In this document: positions 7,733 to 15,014 of the stretch, piece by piece
Layout: every line of letters starts with the position of its first letter
Numbering within the stretch: position 1 is the first letter of the stretch
NCBI GenBank assembly: GCA_002437435.1
Contig: DJPV01000045.1
Coordinates: 1-17,713, forward strand
DNA length: 17,713 nt
Source of the DNA: Lachnospiraceae bacterium UBA6403
GTDB lineage: Bacteria > Bacillota > Clostridia > Lachnospirales > Lachnospiraceae
Reading direction: 5' to 3'
The notes under the pieces: generated by a model
The model's database searches: none
The model's input: only the letters and a program-made list of their open reading frames with translations
Told to the model about the DNA's origin: nothing
Program-made: the position numbers and the translations under genes

Positions 7733-9442
7733 ATGATTACAGGTTCGTATTTGAAAAAGATTATTTCATGTGTGCTGATTATAAATTTATTAATCTTATG
7801 TGGATGCGGTGATTCCGGGGCTTCCCCCTCCACCCAGGATAAAGCGGAGACAAAAGAAGAATATGAAGCTGCGTTATATACAGCCCGTACGACACCATAC
7901 GGAAAATATCCTGAACAGCTTACCTATACACTGGGTAAGCTGTCGGGAGCAAATAATTCCAATCTTCCTGATGGAGAAACATACGAGAATAACGCTTATA
8001 CAAGGCTGTTAAATGAAATGCTGAATGTCCAGAATCAGGATGTGTTCGAGGCAATGGATGAGCAGTACACAGATAATGTATCCATGGTGATCGCACAGAA
8101 TGATCTTCCGGATGTAATGATCGTGGAGGATCTGGATGAGCTTCAGTATCTGGTCGATAATGATATGATCGCAGATCTGACAGACAGCTATAATAACTGT
8201 ATGAGTGATACGATCAAGAACATCTATGGAAGCTATGGCGGAGATATCCTTGATAAGGTGACTTTCGATGGCAAGATCATGGCGATACCGGAAACGAATA
8301 TCTCGGACGGACCGAATCTGATCTGGCTTCGGAAAGACTGGATGGATGCACTTGGACTGTCTGCACCGAGAACGCTCTCGGATGTGGAGGAGATCATAAG
8401 ACAATTTATAGAAAAAGATCCCGGACATAATGGGGCAGGAAATACCGTAGGGCTTGTGTGTGATACCAGTCTCTGCGGCGGTTGTGGTTATAGCAGTGAA
8501 TATACGTTGGATATCATATTTGCAGCATATGGTGCATTCCCGAAACAGTGGATCTATGATGAGGATGGAAATGTTGTCTATGGTTCGGTTCAGCCGGAAG
8601 CGAAAGAGGCACTTTCCCATATCCATGAATTATACAAAGAGGGAATTCTGGATCAGGATTTCCTGCTTCGGACAAGCAGTAATCTGATCGAGCTGATCGT
8701 GAATGGTCAGTGCGGTTCTTTCTTCGGCCCGTGGTGGGCACCGAACAATCCGCTGATGCAGGCGGTGGAACAGAATAAGGATGCCGAGTGGCAGCCATAT
8801 CTGATCGCAACAGAGAAATCCGGACTTACCAGTTATCATACACAGAATCCTTCCGGTAAGTTTATCGTTGTACGGAAAGACTATGAATATCCTGAGATCG
8901 TATGTAAAATTATCAGTGTATTATTTGATTATCTGCGGTATAATGACAGAGACAATCAGGAGATTGTTGATTATTATAAGGAAAATGTAGACCCTACCGC
9001 CAGACCACTTGCGATCAATGTTGATTACAACAATGCTTTACAGATCTGTTATGGAGAACTGAATCATGTATTTGCAGGAGACAAATCCGCGGATGATCTG
9101 AATGTGCTGGAATATTCCTATTATGAAGCATGTGAATCGTATCTGAAGAATGAGGAGAATGCCAGTGCGGAAGACTGGGCGGCTTATACTTCCCGTATCA
9201 CAGCCTGTAAGATCTTAAACGATGGACGAACGAAGAAAGTAGTGTCGTTATATTTTGGAGAAACGGAAACCATGGTCACAGACTGGTGGAGTCTTGAGAA
9301 TCTGGAAAGTGACACCTATCTGAAGATCGTAACCGGTGAGAGTTCGCTCGATGATTTTGACCGTTTTGTCACGAACTGGTATCAGAACGGCGGTGAGACG
9401 ATCACAAAAGAGGTACAGGCGGAGATAGGACAGGATAAGTAA
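7733..9442 (+). CDS. Second extracellular solute-binding lipoprotein, LplA/YtcQ-like
   Basis: This is a 569-residue lipoprotein with a short K-containing signal peptide, hydrophobic core and lipobox LCGC; C25 is the probable lipidated residue. I chose ATG 7733 because AGAGG at 7721-7725 is 7 bases upstream; ATG 7727 abuts that motif. The large mature domain resembles the LplA/YtcQ branch of solute-binding proteins: DLPDVMIVEDLDELQYLVDNDMIADLT, then DGKIMAIPE and LIWLRKDWMDALGL, where ligand-binding lobes meet. These run 500-560 residues, longer than MalE. It carries no permease genes of its own type and sits directly after malG. It could be a second receptor for the MalFG channel, an orphan feeding a permease elsewhere, or a ligand presenter for the upstream kinase. 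The substrate is unknown. Confidence 0.82.
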   Translation: MITGSYLKKIISCVLIINLLILCGCGDSGASPSTQDKAETKEEYEAALYTARTTPYGKYPEQLTYTLGKLSGANNSNLPDGETYENNAYTRLLNEMLNVQNQDVFEAMDEQYTDNVSMVIAQNDLPDVMIVEDLDELQYLVDNDMIADLTDSYNNCMSDTIKNIYGSYGGDILDKVTFDGKIMAIPETNISDGPNLIWLRKDWMDALGLSAPRTLSDVEEIIRQFIEKDPGHNGAGNTVGLVCDTSLCGGCGYSSEYTLDIIFAAYGAFPKQWIYDEDGNVVYGSVQPEAKEALSHIHELYKEGILDQDFLLRTSSNLIELIVNGQCGSFFGPWWAPNNPLMQAVEQNKDAEWQPYLIATEKSGLTSYHTQNPSGKFIVVRKDYEYPEIVCKIISVLFDYLRYNDRDNQEIVDYYKENVDPTARPLAINVDYNNALQICYGELNHVFAGDKSADDLNVLEYSYYEACESYLKNEENASAEDWAAYTSRITACKILNDGRTKKVVSLYFGETETMVTDWWSLENLESDTYLKIVTGESSLDDFDRFVTNWYQNGGETITKEVQAEIGQDK

Positions 9443-9446
9443 AGCT

Positions 9447-10778
9447 ATGTATTATGATCTGACAAAAGGAAAGATAACAAAATCTCTGCTGTTATTCGCC
9501 CTGCCAATGATGGCGGGCGATATCTTGCAGCAGGCATATAATCTCGCAGACACGCTGATCGTTGGCAGGGTACTTGGCAAAAATGCACTTGCAGCAGTCG
9601 GATCTGCGTATACGTTAATGACGTTTCTGACCTCCATTTTTATTGGTCTTGCACTTGGAGCAGGAACGTTATTTTCTATTTACAGAGGAAAACAAAATGA
9701 CGAAGATCTGCGTACTGCGATCGTACATGGTTTCGGACTGACGATGCTATGTACGCTTGTGATTAATCTGCTGGTCTATCTGTTTATCGATCCGATCCTG
9801 TATTTTCTTCGTGTACCTGCGGATGTATGGGATGGGATGCGGACATATCTGCTGGTGATATTTGCCGGACTGTTTGCAACCTCGGTTTATAACTTTTTTG
9901 CCTGCCTGCTCCGGGCACTGGGGAATTCTACCGTTCCGGTTATCTTTCTGCTGGTGTCGACGGTAGTCAATATCGGACTGGATCTGTTATTTGTCGCAGT
10001 CTTTTCCTATGGGATTGCAGGGGCTGCTGCCGCGACGATCATAGCACAGTATATATCAGCAGTTGGTATCACGATCTATGTTCTGTGTGACTGTAAGAAA
10101 CTGCTGCCGAAGCGGGAGAATCTGCATTTTGACCGGAAGATCGCAGGGGATATCCTGAACTTATCGTCTATGACCTGTATCCAGCAGTCGATCATGAACT
10201 TCGGTATCCTGATGATACAGGGACTGGTGAACAGCCTTGGTGCAGTCACGATGGCAGCATTTGCAGCGGCAGTCAAGATCGATACCTTTGCCTATCTTCC
10301 GGCACAGGATTTCGGTTCTGCCTATGCAACCTTTACGGCCCAGAACTATGGCGCGGGAGATAAGAAGCGGATAAAAGAAGGAACGAAGCAGGCATTTCTG
10401 CTCTCCGGTATATTCTGTGCTGTGATATCAGCACTGGTATTCCTGTTTGCAGAGCCGCTTATGAAGATATTTATCAGTGCGAAGGAAACGGATGTCATTG
10501 CTTCCGGCGTGCTGTATCTGAGAGTGGAAGGTGCATGTTATATCGGTATTGGCTTCCTGTTCTTACTATATGGTTACTTCCGGGCAGTCAAGAAGGCCGA
10601 CATGTCGGTGGTGCTTACCGTTCTGTCGCTTGGAACTCGTGTCGTGCTGGCGTATGCACTGTCACCATTTATCGGTGAAGTCGGTATCTGGATGGCGATC
10701 CCGATCGGCTGGGCGCTCGCAGATATTGTGGGAATTATCTGTCTGAGGAGGACGATTGTACATAGTAAAATAATGTGA
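9447..10778 (+). CDS. MATE family multidrug/metabolite exporter
   Basis: This is an integral membrane protein of 443 residues, the normal MATE length (12 helices in the family). The family opening is clear: LLLFALPMMAGDILQQAYNLADTLIVGRVLGKNALAAVGSA, here split across residues about 13-53. The second half repeats the pattern with LNLSSMTCIQQSIMNFGILMIQGLVNSLG and later FGSAYATFTAQNYGAGDKKRI. It exports cationic compounds or metabolites in exchange for sodium or protons; the substrate is not predictable. The ATG is 4 bases after the previous stop, with AGGATA about 9 bases upstream as a weak ribosome site inside the preceding gene, so it is likely translated from the same transcript. Any link to sugar uptake is unclear. 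Confidence 0.9.
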   Translation: MYYDLTKGKITKSLLLFALPMMAGDILQQAYNLADTLIVGRVLGKNALAAVGSAYTLMTFLTSIFIGLALGAGTLFSIYRGKQNDEDLRTAIVHGFGLTMLCTLVINLLVYLFIDPILYFLRVPADVWDGMRTYLLVIFAGLFATSVYNFFACLLRALGNSTVPVIFLLVSTVVNIGLDLLFVAVFSYGIAGAAAATIIAQYISAVGITIYVLCDCKKLLPKRENLHFDRKIAGDILNLSSMTCIQQSIMNFGILMIQGLVNSLGAVTMAAFAAAVKIDTFAYLPAQDFGSAYATFTAQNYGAGDKKRIKEGTKQAFLLSGIFCAVISALVFLFAEPLMKIFISAKETDVIASGVLYLRVEGACYIGIGFLFLLYGYFRAVKKADMSVVLTVLSLGTRVVLAYALSPFIGEVGIWMAIPIGWALADIVGIICLRRTIVHSKIM

Positions 10779-10908
10779 TATTGTGAGCATAGATTATTTA
10801 ATGCATTTCTCAAAGACGCATCCGTATGGGCTAATAATTTGCGTTCATTATAATGATGCTGTTGAGATTTATCGTAAACGGAAATTTTGCATTTGGAGGT
10901 ATGGTTAT

Positions 10909-11505
10909 ATGACAGAAAGAGAAAAAATGGTTTCAGGATCGATCTATGATCCGTCGGATGATGAATTATTAAAATTAAGACAGAACGCACATCGGTTGAG
11001 TAAAGAATACAATGACTGCTTCGAGACAGACGAGAAGCGGGAGAAGATTCTGGCGGATCTGGTTCCGAATAAAGGTAAGAATGTATATCTTCAGGGACCG
11101 GTTCAGTTCGATTATGGCTGCTTTACCGAGATCGGGGAGAACAGTTATGCGAACTTTAATTTTACCTGTCTGGACTGTGCGCCTGTTAAGATCGGCTGCA
11201 ATGTATTTATGGGACCGAATGTTTCCCTGCTGACACCTATGCATCCGTTCCGATTTCAGGAGCGTAATATTTATAAGAGAGAAGATGGCGTGTACACAGA
11301 CCGGGAGTATGCGAAGCCGATCATGATCGGAGACAACTGCTGGCTGGCAGGAAATGTAACAGTATGTGGCGGCGTAACGATTGGAAGCGGTTCTGTGATC
11401 GGAGCCGGAAGTGTGGTTACAAAAGATATCCCATCGGGAGTACTGGCTGCCGGAAATCCATGCAGAGTCATTCGTGAGATCACGGAGGAAGACCGTTTAA
11501 AGTAG
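10909..11505 (+). CDS. maa: Maltose O-acetyltransferase-like hexapeptide-repeat enzyme
   Basis: This is a cytoplasmic enzyme of 198 residues that transfers acetyl from acetyl-CoA to a sugar hydroxyl (maltose, glucose or a related acceptor in the Maa/GAT/NodL group). The N-terminal MTEREKMVSGSIYDPSDDEL is the classic Maa helical domain opening. The left-handed beta-helix follows (about 70-185), with imperfect hexapeptide turns, LLTPMHP with the presumed catalytic H112, and the closing IPSGVLAAGNPCRVIREI. I start it at ATG 10909 because GGAGGT at 10895-10900 is 8 bases upstream and the family begins there; the frame stays open to a GTG at 10783, but those 42 codons look non-coding. The 130-base gap after the MATE gene contains a TATAAT at 10849-10854 without a clear -35, so an own promoter is possible but weakly supported. 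Confidence 0.88.
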   Translation: MTEREKMVSGSIYDPSDDELLKLRQNAHRLSKEYNDCFETDEKREKILADLVPNKGKNVYLQGPVQFDYGCFTEIGENSYANFNFTCLDCAPVKIGCNVFMGPNVSLLTPMHPFRFQERNIYKREDGVYTDREYAKPIMIGDNCWLAGNVTVCGGVTIGSGSVIGAGSVVTKDIPSGVLAAGNPCRVIREITEEDRLK

Positions 11506-11519
11506 AATATAAGATAATA

Positions 11520-11534
11520 TGAAAACCATTTTCA
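11520..11534 (+). promoter_or_regulatory. Upstream Fur/Zur-like operator
   Basis: TGAAAACCATTTTCA is a 6-3-6 palindrome lying just upstream of the -35 of the zur promoter. Together with its flanks (11517-11534) it is the exact reverse complement of 11569-11586. Size and symmetry suit a Fur-family dimer site; zinc rather than iron specificity is inferred from the downstream znu genes. Confidence 0.7.
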
Positions 11535-11541
11535 ATTTGTG

Positions 11542-11569
11542 TTGACAAAGTATAATTTTGTGATAAAAT
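11542..11569 (+). promoter_or_regulatory. Promoter of the zur-znu operon
   Basis: TTGACA at 11542-11547, a 16-base spacer and TAAAAT at 11564-11569. The predicted start site falls inside the second operator, so binding there would block initiation. No strong terminator lies between this promoter and the end of the lipoprotein gene at 15707, apart from the weak hairpin at 12362-12396. Confidence 0.78.
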
Positions 11570-11583
11570 GAAAATGGTTTTCA
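11569..11583 (+). promoter_or_regulatory. Downstream Fur/Zur-like operator over the start site
   Basis: TGAAAATGGTTTTCA overlaps the last base of the -10 and the predicted transcription start. Its centre is 49 bases from the centre of the upstream copy. Two sites bracketing a promoter give room for two repressor dimers, consistent with autoregulation by the Fur-family gene that follows. Confidence 0.72.
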
Positions 11584-11603
11584 TATTGGAGGAGGATGTT
11601 GTA

Positions 11604-12017
11604 TTGGCAAAAACACAATATAAAACAAAACAAATGGCAGAATTGAAAGCCTTTTTGCAAACAGTTCCGGGCAGGCATATCACAGTGAACGAAATTTGTG
11701 AGCATTTTAAAGAGCAGGGAATTGCAGTGGGAACAACCACAATATACAGACATCTGGAGAAGATGGTGGAAGAAGGTGTAGTTGCCAAATACATAGTTGA
11801 TAAAACAAGCAGTGCCTGTTTTGAGTACATAGGAGAACAAAAAAGTGAATCGAATGTTCCGTGTTATCATTGTAAATGTGAAAAATGTGGTAAACTGATC
11901 CATCTGCAGTGTAATGAGGTTGAAAGTCTGAGGGAGCATATAATGGTGCATCATGATTTTCAGATAGATTCTGTTCGTACGGTCTTCTATGGAATATGCA
12001 GTGACTGCAGAGAATAG
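11604..12017 (+). CDS. zur: Fur-family metal-responsive repressor, probably Zur
   Basis: This is a DNA-binding repressor of 137 residues from a TTG start at 11604, preceded by GGAGGAGG at 11588-11595 with 8-base spacing. An in-frame ATG at 11568 overlaps the -10 and cannot be on the transcript, so it is rejected. The N-terminal winged helix (about 8-80) includes TTTIYRHLEKMVEEGVV, the Fur recognition helix region. The C-terminal part holds C87, C90, C92xxC95, C103, then HH at 116-117 and C132xxC135; the CxxC pairs form the structural zinc site of Fur/Zur proteins. It is first in a transcript with znuA, znuC and znuB and behind two palindromic operators, so zinc sensing and autoregulation are the best reading. 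Fur or PerR specificity cannot be excluded by sequence alone. Confidence 0.88.
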   Translation: MAKTQYKTKQMAELKAFLQTVPGRHITVNEICEHFKEQGIAVGTTTIYRHLEKMVEEGVVAKYIVDKTSSACFEYIGEQKSESNVPCYHCKCEKCGKLIHLQCNEVESLREHIMVHHDFQIDSVRTVFYGICSDCRE

Positions 12018-12045
12018 TAATATGCGAGATAGGAGGAATAGATTT

Positions 12046-12345
12046 ATGAATAGAAAAAAGAAACAGATTGCTTCATTTATACTTTGTTCTTTTTTTGTAA
12101 TTTCTACATTTATTTCTCTTTTTTATATTGTAAAAGAAGATACACATCAATGTTCCGGAAATGATTGTCCGATCTGTGCCTGTATAAAGCAGGCAGAGCA
12201 GACTTTGAACAATTTAAAGACAGGAACAATGATTCTTATTTTATCGATACCGGTAACAGCGTTTTTGAGCATAATGTTGTCTGACGGATATCGGTATATC
12301 TTGACCACATCGTTGGTAAGTCAGAAAATCAGATTGAATGATTGA
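12046..12345 (+). CDS. Small two-helix membrane protein with Cys/His-rich loop, unknown function
   Basis: This protein has 99 residues and no family name that I recognise. AGGAGGA at 12031-12037 is 8 bases before ATG 12046; an in-frame ATG at 11989 lies inside the regulator gene and lacks such a site. A K/R-rich start is followed by a hydrophobic helix (about 8-29). A loop then carries H34, C36, C41, C44 and C46 in HQCSGNDCPICACI, and a second helix spans about 59-79. By the positive-inside rule the Cys/His loop faces outward. It lies between the Zur-like regulator and znuA on the same strand, so zinc binding at the cell surface, or modulation of the importer, is an attractive but unproven role. 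The spacing of thiols resembles a metal site rather than a disulfide pair. An alternative is a redox or stress membrane peptide. Confidence 0.8.
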   Translation: MNRKKKQIASFILCSFFVISTFISLFYIVKEDTHQCSGNDCPICACIKQAEQTLNNLKTGTMILILSIPVTAFLSIMLSDGYRYILTTSLVSQKIRLND

Positions 12346-12357
12346 ATAAAATGATCC

Positions 12358-12396
12358 AGTGAAAGGGGTATTTTCACTTAATGCAGATACCCTTTT
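12358..12396 (+). terminator. Weak terminator or attenuator ahead of znuA
   Basis: AAAGGGGTAT (12362-12371) pairs with ATACCCTTTT (12387-12396, one G.T wobble), and ATTTG follows. This is a modest rho-independent-like hairpin. A competing hairpin pairs AGTGAAA (12358-12364) with TTTCACT (12372-12378). The two cannot form together, so an attenuation switch is conceivable; partial termination to reduce or tune znuA expression is inferred only. Confidence 0.4.
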
Positions 12397-12436
12397 ATTT
12401 GTGTACCATTTTTTATTTAAATTGGAGGTTTTATTC

Positions 12437-13480
12437 ATGAAAAAATTATTATTAATAGTAGCTACGGTAATTTTGGGAGCATTTTGTTTTACTGCATGTG
12501 GCACAGCAGAGACAACAGGAAGTACAACAGAGAAAACAGATACAGATCAGGCAAATGTATCTACGGAGCAGGAATCACCGGATACAGATAAGCCGGTAAA
12601 GGTTGTTACAACGATCTTTCCGGAATATGACTGGGTACGGGAAATCGCGGGAGACGAATTATCCCATGTTGATATTACGATGTTATTAGATAATGGTGTT
12701 GATCTTCACAGCTATCAGCCAACAGCAGATGATATTATGAAAATTTCAGACTGTGACCTGTTTATATATGTTGGCGGTGAATCAGATGCATGGGTTGAAG
12801 ATGCGTTGAAGGAAGCCGTGAATAAGGATATGAAGGTAATTAATCTGTTAGATGTACTTGGCAGTTCGATCAAGGAAGAAGAAGTTGTAGAAGGCATGGA
12901 AGCCGAAGAGGAGGAAGAAAGTGAAGAAGGAGAAGAAGAACCGGAATATGACGAGCATGTCTGGTTGTCATTGAAAAATGCAAAGATATTATGCGAGGCA
13001 ATTGCTTCTGATCTGGCTGATATTGATGCTGCTCATGCGGATGTATATAAACAGAACGAACAGACATATGCAGATAAACTGGAAGCTCTGGATAAGAAAT
13101 ATCAGGCTGCTGTAAAGGAAGGAAACAAAGATACAATTTTGTTCGGGGACCGTTTCCCATTCCGATATATGGTAGATGATTATGGGCTGAAATACTATGC
13201 AGCCTTTGTTGGTTGTTCTGCAGAAACGGAAGCAAGTTTTGAAACAATTTCATTCCTTGCTAAGAAAGTGGATGAACTTGGGCTTACTTCGGTATTGACT
13301 ATTGAAAAATCGGATCAGAAGATTGCAAAGACGATTATTGACAATACAAAAGATAAAAACCAGACAATTCTGACATTGGATTCCATGCAGTCAACTACAT
13401 CGGATGATGTAAAGAATGGAACCACTTATTTATCAATTATGGAAAATAACCTTTCTGTATTGAAAGAAGCATTGCAGTAG
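12437..13480 (+). CDS. znuA: Zinc ABC transporter substrate-binding lipoprotein (ZnuA/AdcA family)
   Basis: This is a 347-residue lipoprotein with signal peptide and lipobox TAC; C21 is the anchor, followed by a T/D/E-rich linker. The cluster A-I (ZnuA) fold begins at VKVVTTIFPEYDWVREIAGD. Metal ligands expected for the family are H91 (DLHSYQPT) and H174 (DEHVWLS). At the third position, where many ZnuA proteins have His, it reads GDRFPFRYM with D238, and an acidic residue near the end (E290 region) completes a possible site. The variable metal-capture loop is acidic (about 148-171, many Glu) instead of His-rich. GGAGGT at 12424-12429 precedes the ATG; the frame stays open upstream to 12359, but that stretch holds the hairpin and is not coding. 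It delivers Zn2+ (possibly Mn2+) to ZnuB. Confidence 0.92.
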   Translation: MKKLLLIVATVILGAFCFTACGTAETTGSTTEKTDTDQANVSTEQESPDTDKPVKVVTTIFPEYDWVREIAGDELSHVDITMLLDNGVDLHSYQPTADDIMKISDCDLFIYVGGESDAWVEDALKEAVNKDMKVINLLDVLGSSIKEEEVVEGMEAEEEEESEEGEEEPEYDEHVWLSLKNAKILCEAIASDLADIDAAHADVYKQNEQTYADKLEALDKKYQAAVKEGNKDTILFGDRFPFRYMVDDYGLKYYAAFVGCSAETEASFETISFLAKKVDELGLTSVLTIEKSDQKIAKTIIDNTKDKNQTILTLDSMQSTTSDDVKNGTTYLSIMENNLSVLKEALQ

Positions 13481-13488
13481 GAGGAAAT

Positions 13489-14178
13489 ATGGCACAAATA
13501 ATCTGTCGGAATTTATCAATTGGATATGAGGGCAGAGCAATTATGCAAAATATCAACTTTTCTGTAAATAAAGGGGACTATCTGTGTGTTGTTGGGCAAA
13601 ATGGATCAGGAAAATCCACACTTATGAAGACTATGCTTCATTTACAGCAGCCTGTTGCCGGAGCTGTCTTACTGGGGGATGGATTAAAGGAAAATGAAAT
13701 TGGATACTTGCCGCAACAGACAGTTGTTCAGAAAGACTTTCCGGCATCCGTGAGAGAGATTGTTCTCTCCGGATGTCAGAATCATTGTGGATTGCGTCCC
13801 TTTTATAATAAGCAGGAAAAAGCTCACGCACAGAAAATGATGGAAAAAATGCAGATTGCTCATCTGAAAAATAAATGTTATCGGGAATTGTCAGGAGGGC
13901 AGCAGCAAAGGGTTTTGCTTGCCAGAGCTTTGTGTGCGACAAAGAAGATACTTCTTTTGGATGAACCGGTATCCGGTCTGGATCCCGGGGTAACAGAAGA
14001 AATGTATCATTTGATCGATACCTTGAATCGGGAAGATCAGATTACGATCGTGATGATATCGCATGATATAAAAGCAGCAGTTCATTATGCGAGTCATGTA
14101 TTGTATATAGGAAAATCCGTTTTCTATGGAACAAAAGAGGAATATGTGAACAGAAAAAGGAGCCGGCATCATGATTGA
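13489..14178 (+). CDS. znuC: Zinc ABC transporter ATP-binding protein
   Basis: This is a cytoplasmic ATPase of 229 residues, the normal size for ZnuC/AdcC. It shows Walker A GQNGSGKS (36-43), the Q-loop (YLPQQ, about 73-77), the ABC signature LSGGQQQR (134-141), Walker B ILLLDEP (154-160) and the H-loop H192 (MISHD). GGAGGAAAT just before the ATG is the ribosome site. It follows znuA by 8 bases and overlaps znuB by 8 bases, so the three are coupled. Family 3 metal transporters use this order in Firmicutes. Confidence 0.95.
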   Translation: MAQIICRNLSIGYEGRAIMQNINFSVNKGDYLCVVGQNGSGKSTLMKTMLHLQQPVAGAVLLGDGLKENEIGYLPQQTVVQKDFPASVREIVLSGCQNHCGLRPFYNKQEKAHAQKMMEKMQIAHLKNKCYRELSGGQQQRVLLARALCATKKILLLDEPVSGLDPGVTEEMYHLIDTLNREDQITIVMISHDIKAAVHYASHVLYIGKSVFYGTKEEYVNRKRSRHHD

Positions 14179-15010
14179 TAAATTAGTATATTATTTTCAG
14201 TATCCGTTTGTTCGGTATGCGTTGATCGTAGGAGTTTTGATTGCTTTATGTTCCTCTCTTTTAGGGGTAACTCTGGTATTAAAACGATTTTCTTTTATTG
14301 GTGATGGATTGTCGCACGTTGCCTTTGGGGCAATGGCGGTTGCGTCCATTTTAAATTTTACAAATAATATGATATTTATTCTGCCTGTTACGATTGTATG
14401 TGCGATATTATTGCTTCGGACAGGACAGAACACGAAGATTAAAGGAGATGCGGCAATTGCCATGATCTCTGTAGGAGCTTTGGCTATAGGATATTTGTTG
14501 ATGAATATATTTGCGACCGGACCGAATCTATCCGGTGATGTATGCAGCACATTATTTGGCTCGACTTCTATTCTGACCCTTACCAATGGACAGGTCAAGC
14601 TGTGTATTGTATTATCAGCAATCGTGGTAGCATTATTTGTTTTATTTTATCATAAAATTTTCTGCGTGACATTTGATGAAACATTTGCAAAGGCTACGGG
14701 TATAAAAGCGGATGTATATAATCTTTTGATCGCTGTAATTACAGCAGTGATCATTGTGCTGGCTATGAACCTTGTAGGTTCACTTCTGATATCTGCACTT
14801 GTTATTTTTCCGGCACTTTCGGCAATGCGGATATTTAAGACATTTTTTCATGTGACAGTATGCTCGGTTATATTATCTGTTATATGTGCAGTCATAGGTA
14901 TCTTGCTGTCCATTGTGGCAGGAACCCCGGTAGGATCCACAATTGTGGCTACAGATATTGCAGCATTTTGTATAAGCTGTATAGCTGGTAAGATTTTAAG
15001 GAGGTATTAG
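14171..15010 (+). CDS. znuB: Zinc ABC transporter permease (ABC-3 family)
   Basis: This is an integral membrane protein of 279 residues. Family marks are the GDGLSHVAFGAMAV segment after the first helices, IKGDAAIAMISVGALAIGYLL and, near the end, NLVGSLLISALVIFPALSAMRIF. Hydrophobic helices cover most of the chain, as in the eight- or nine-helix ABC-3 permeases. It forms the channel through which the ZnuA ligand passes, powered by ZnuC. The row 14341-14400 inside it holds only 16 G+C of 60 bases, partly because of hydrophobic codons. Confidence 0.94.
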   Translation: MIDKLVYYFQYPFVRYALIVGVLIALCSSLLGVTLVLKRFSFIGDGLSHVAFGAMAVASILNFTNNMIFILPVTIVCAILLLRTGQNTKIKGDAAIAMISVGALAIGYLLMNIFATGPNLSGDVCSTLFGSTSILTLTNGQVKLCIVLSAIVVALFVLFYHKIFCVTFDETFAKATGIKADVYNLLIAVITAVIIVLAMNLVGSLLISALVIFPALSAMRIFKTFFHVTVCSVILSVICAVIGILLSIVAGTPVGSTIVATDIAAFCISCIAGKILRRY

Positions 15011-15014
15011 TATC

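Noticed and set aside
8009..8839. Long - strand open frames inside the second binding lipoprotein gene
   Set aside because: They lie fully opposite a well-supported gene and read as Ile/His/Arg-rich composition artefacts.
10783..10908. Extension of the acetyltransferase to a GTG at 10783, or a separate 42-codon peptide
   Set aside because: The family starts at ATG 10909 with a good ribosome site; the upstream codons show no domain and have no ribosome site.
11551..11556. TATAAT as the -10 of the zur promoter
   Set aside because: It is only 3 bases after the TTGACA hexamer; TAAAAT at 11564 has proper spacing.
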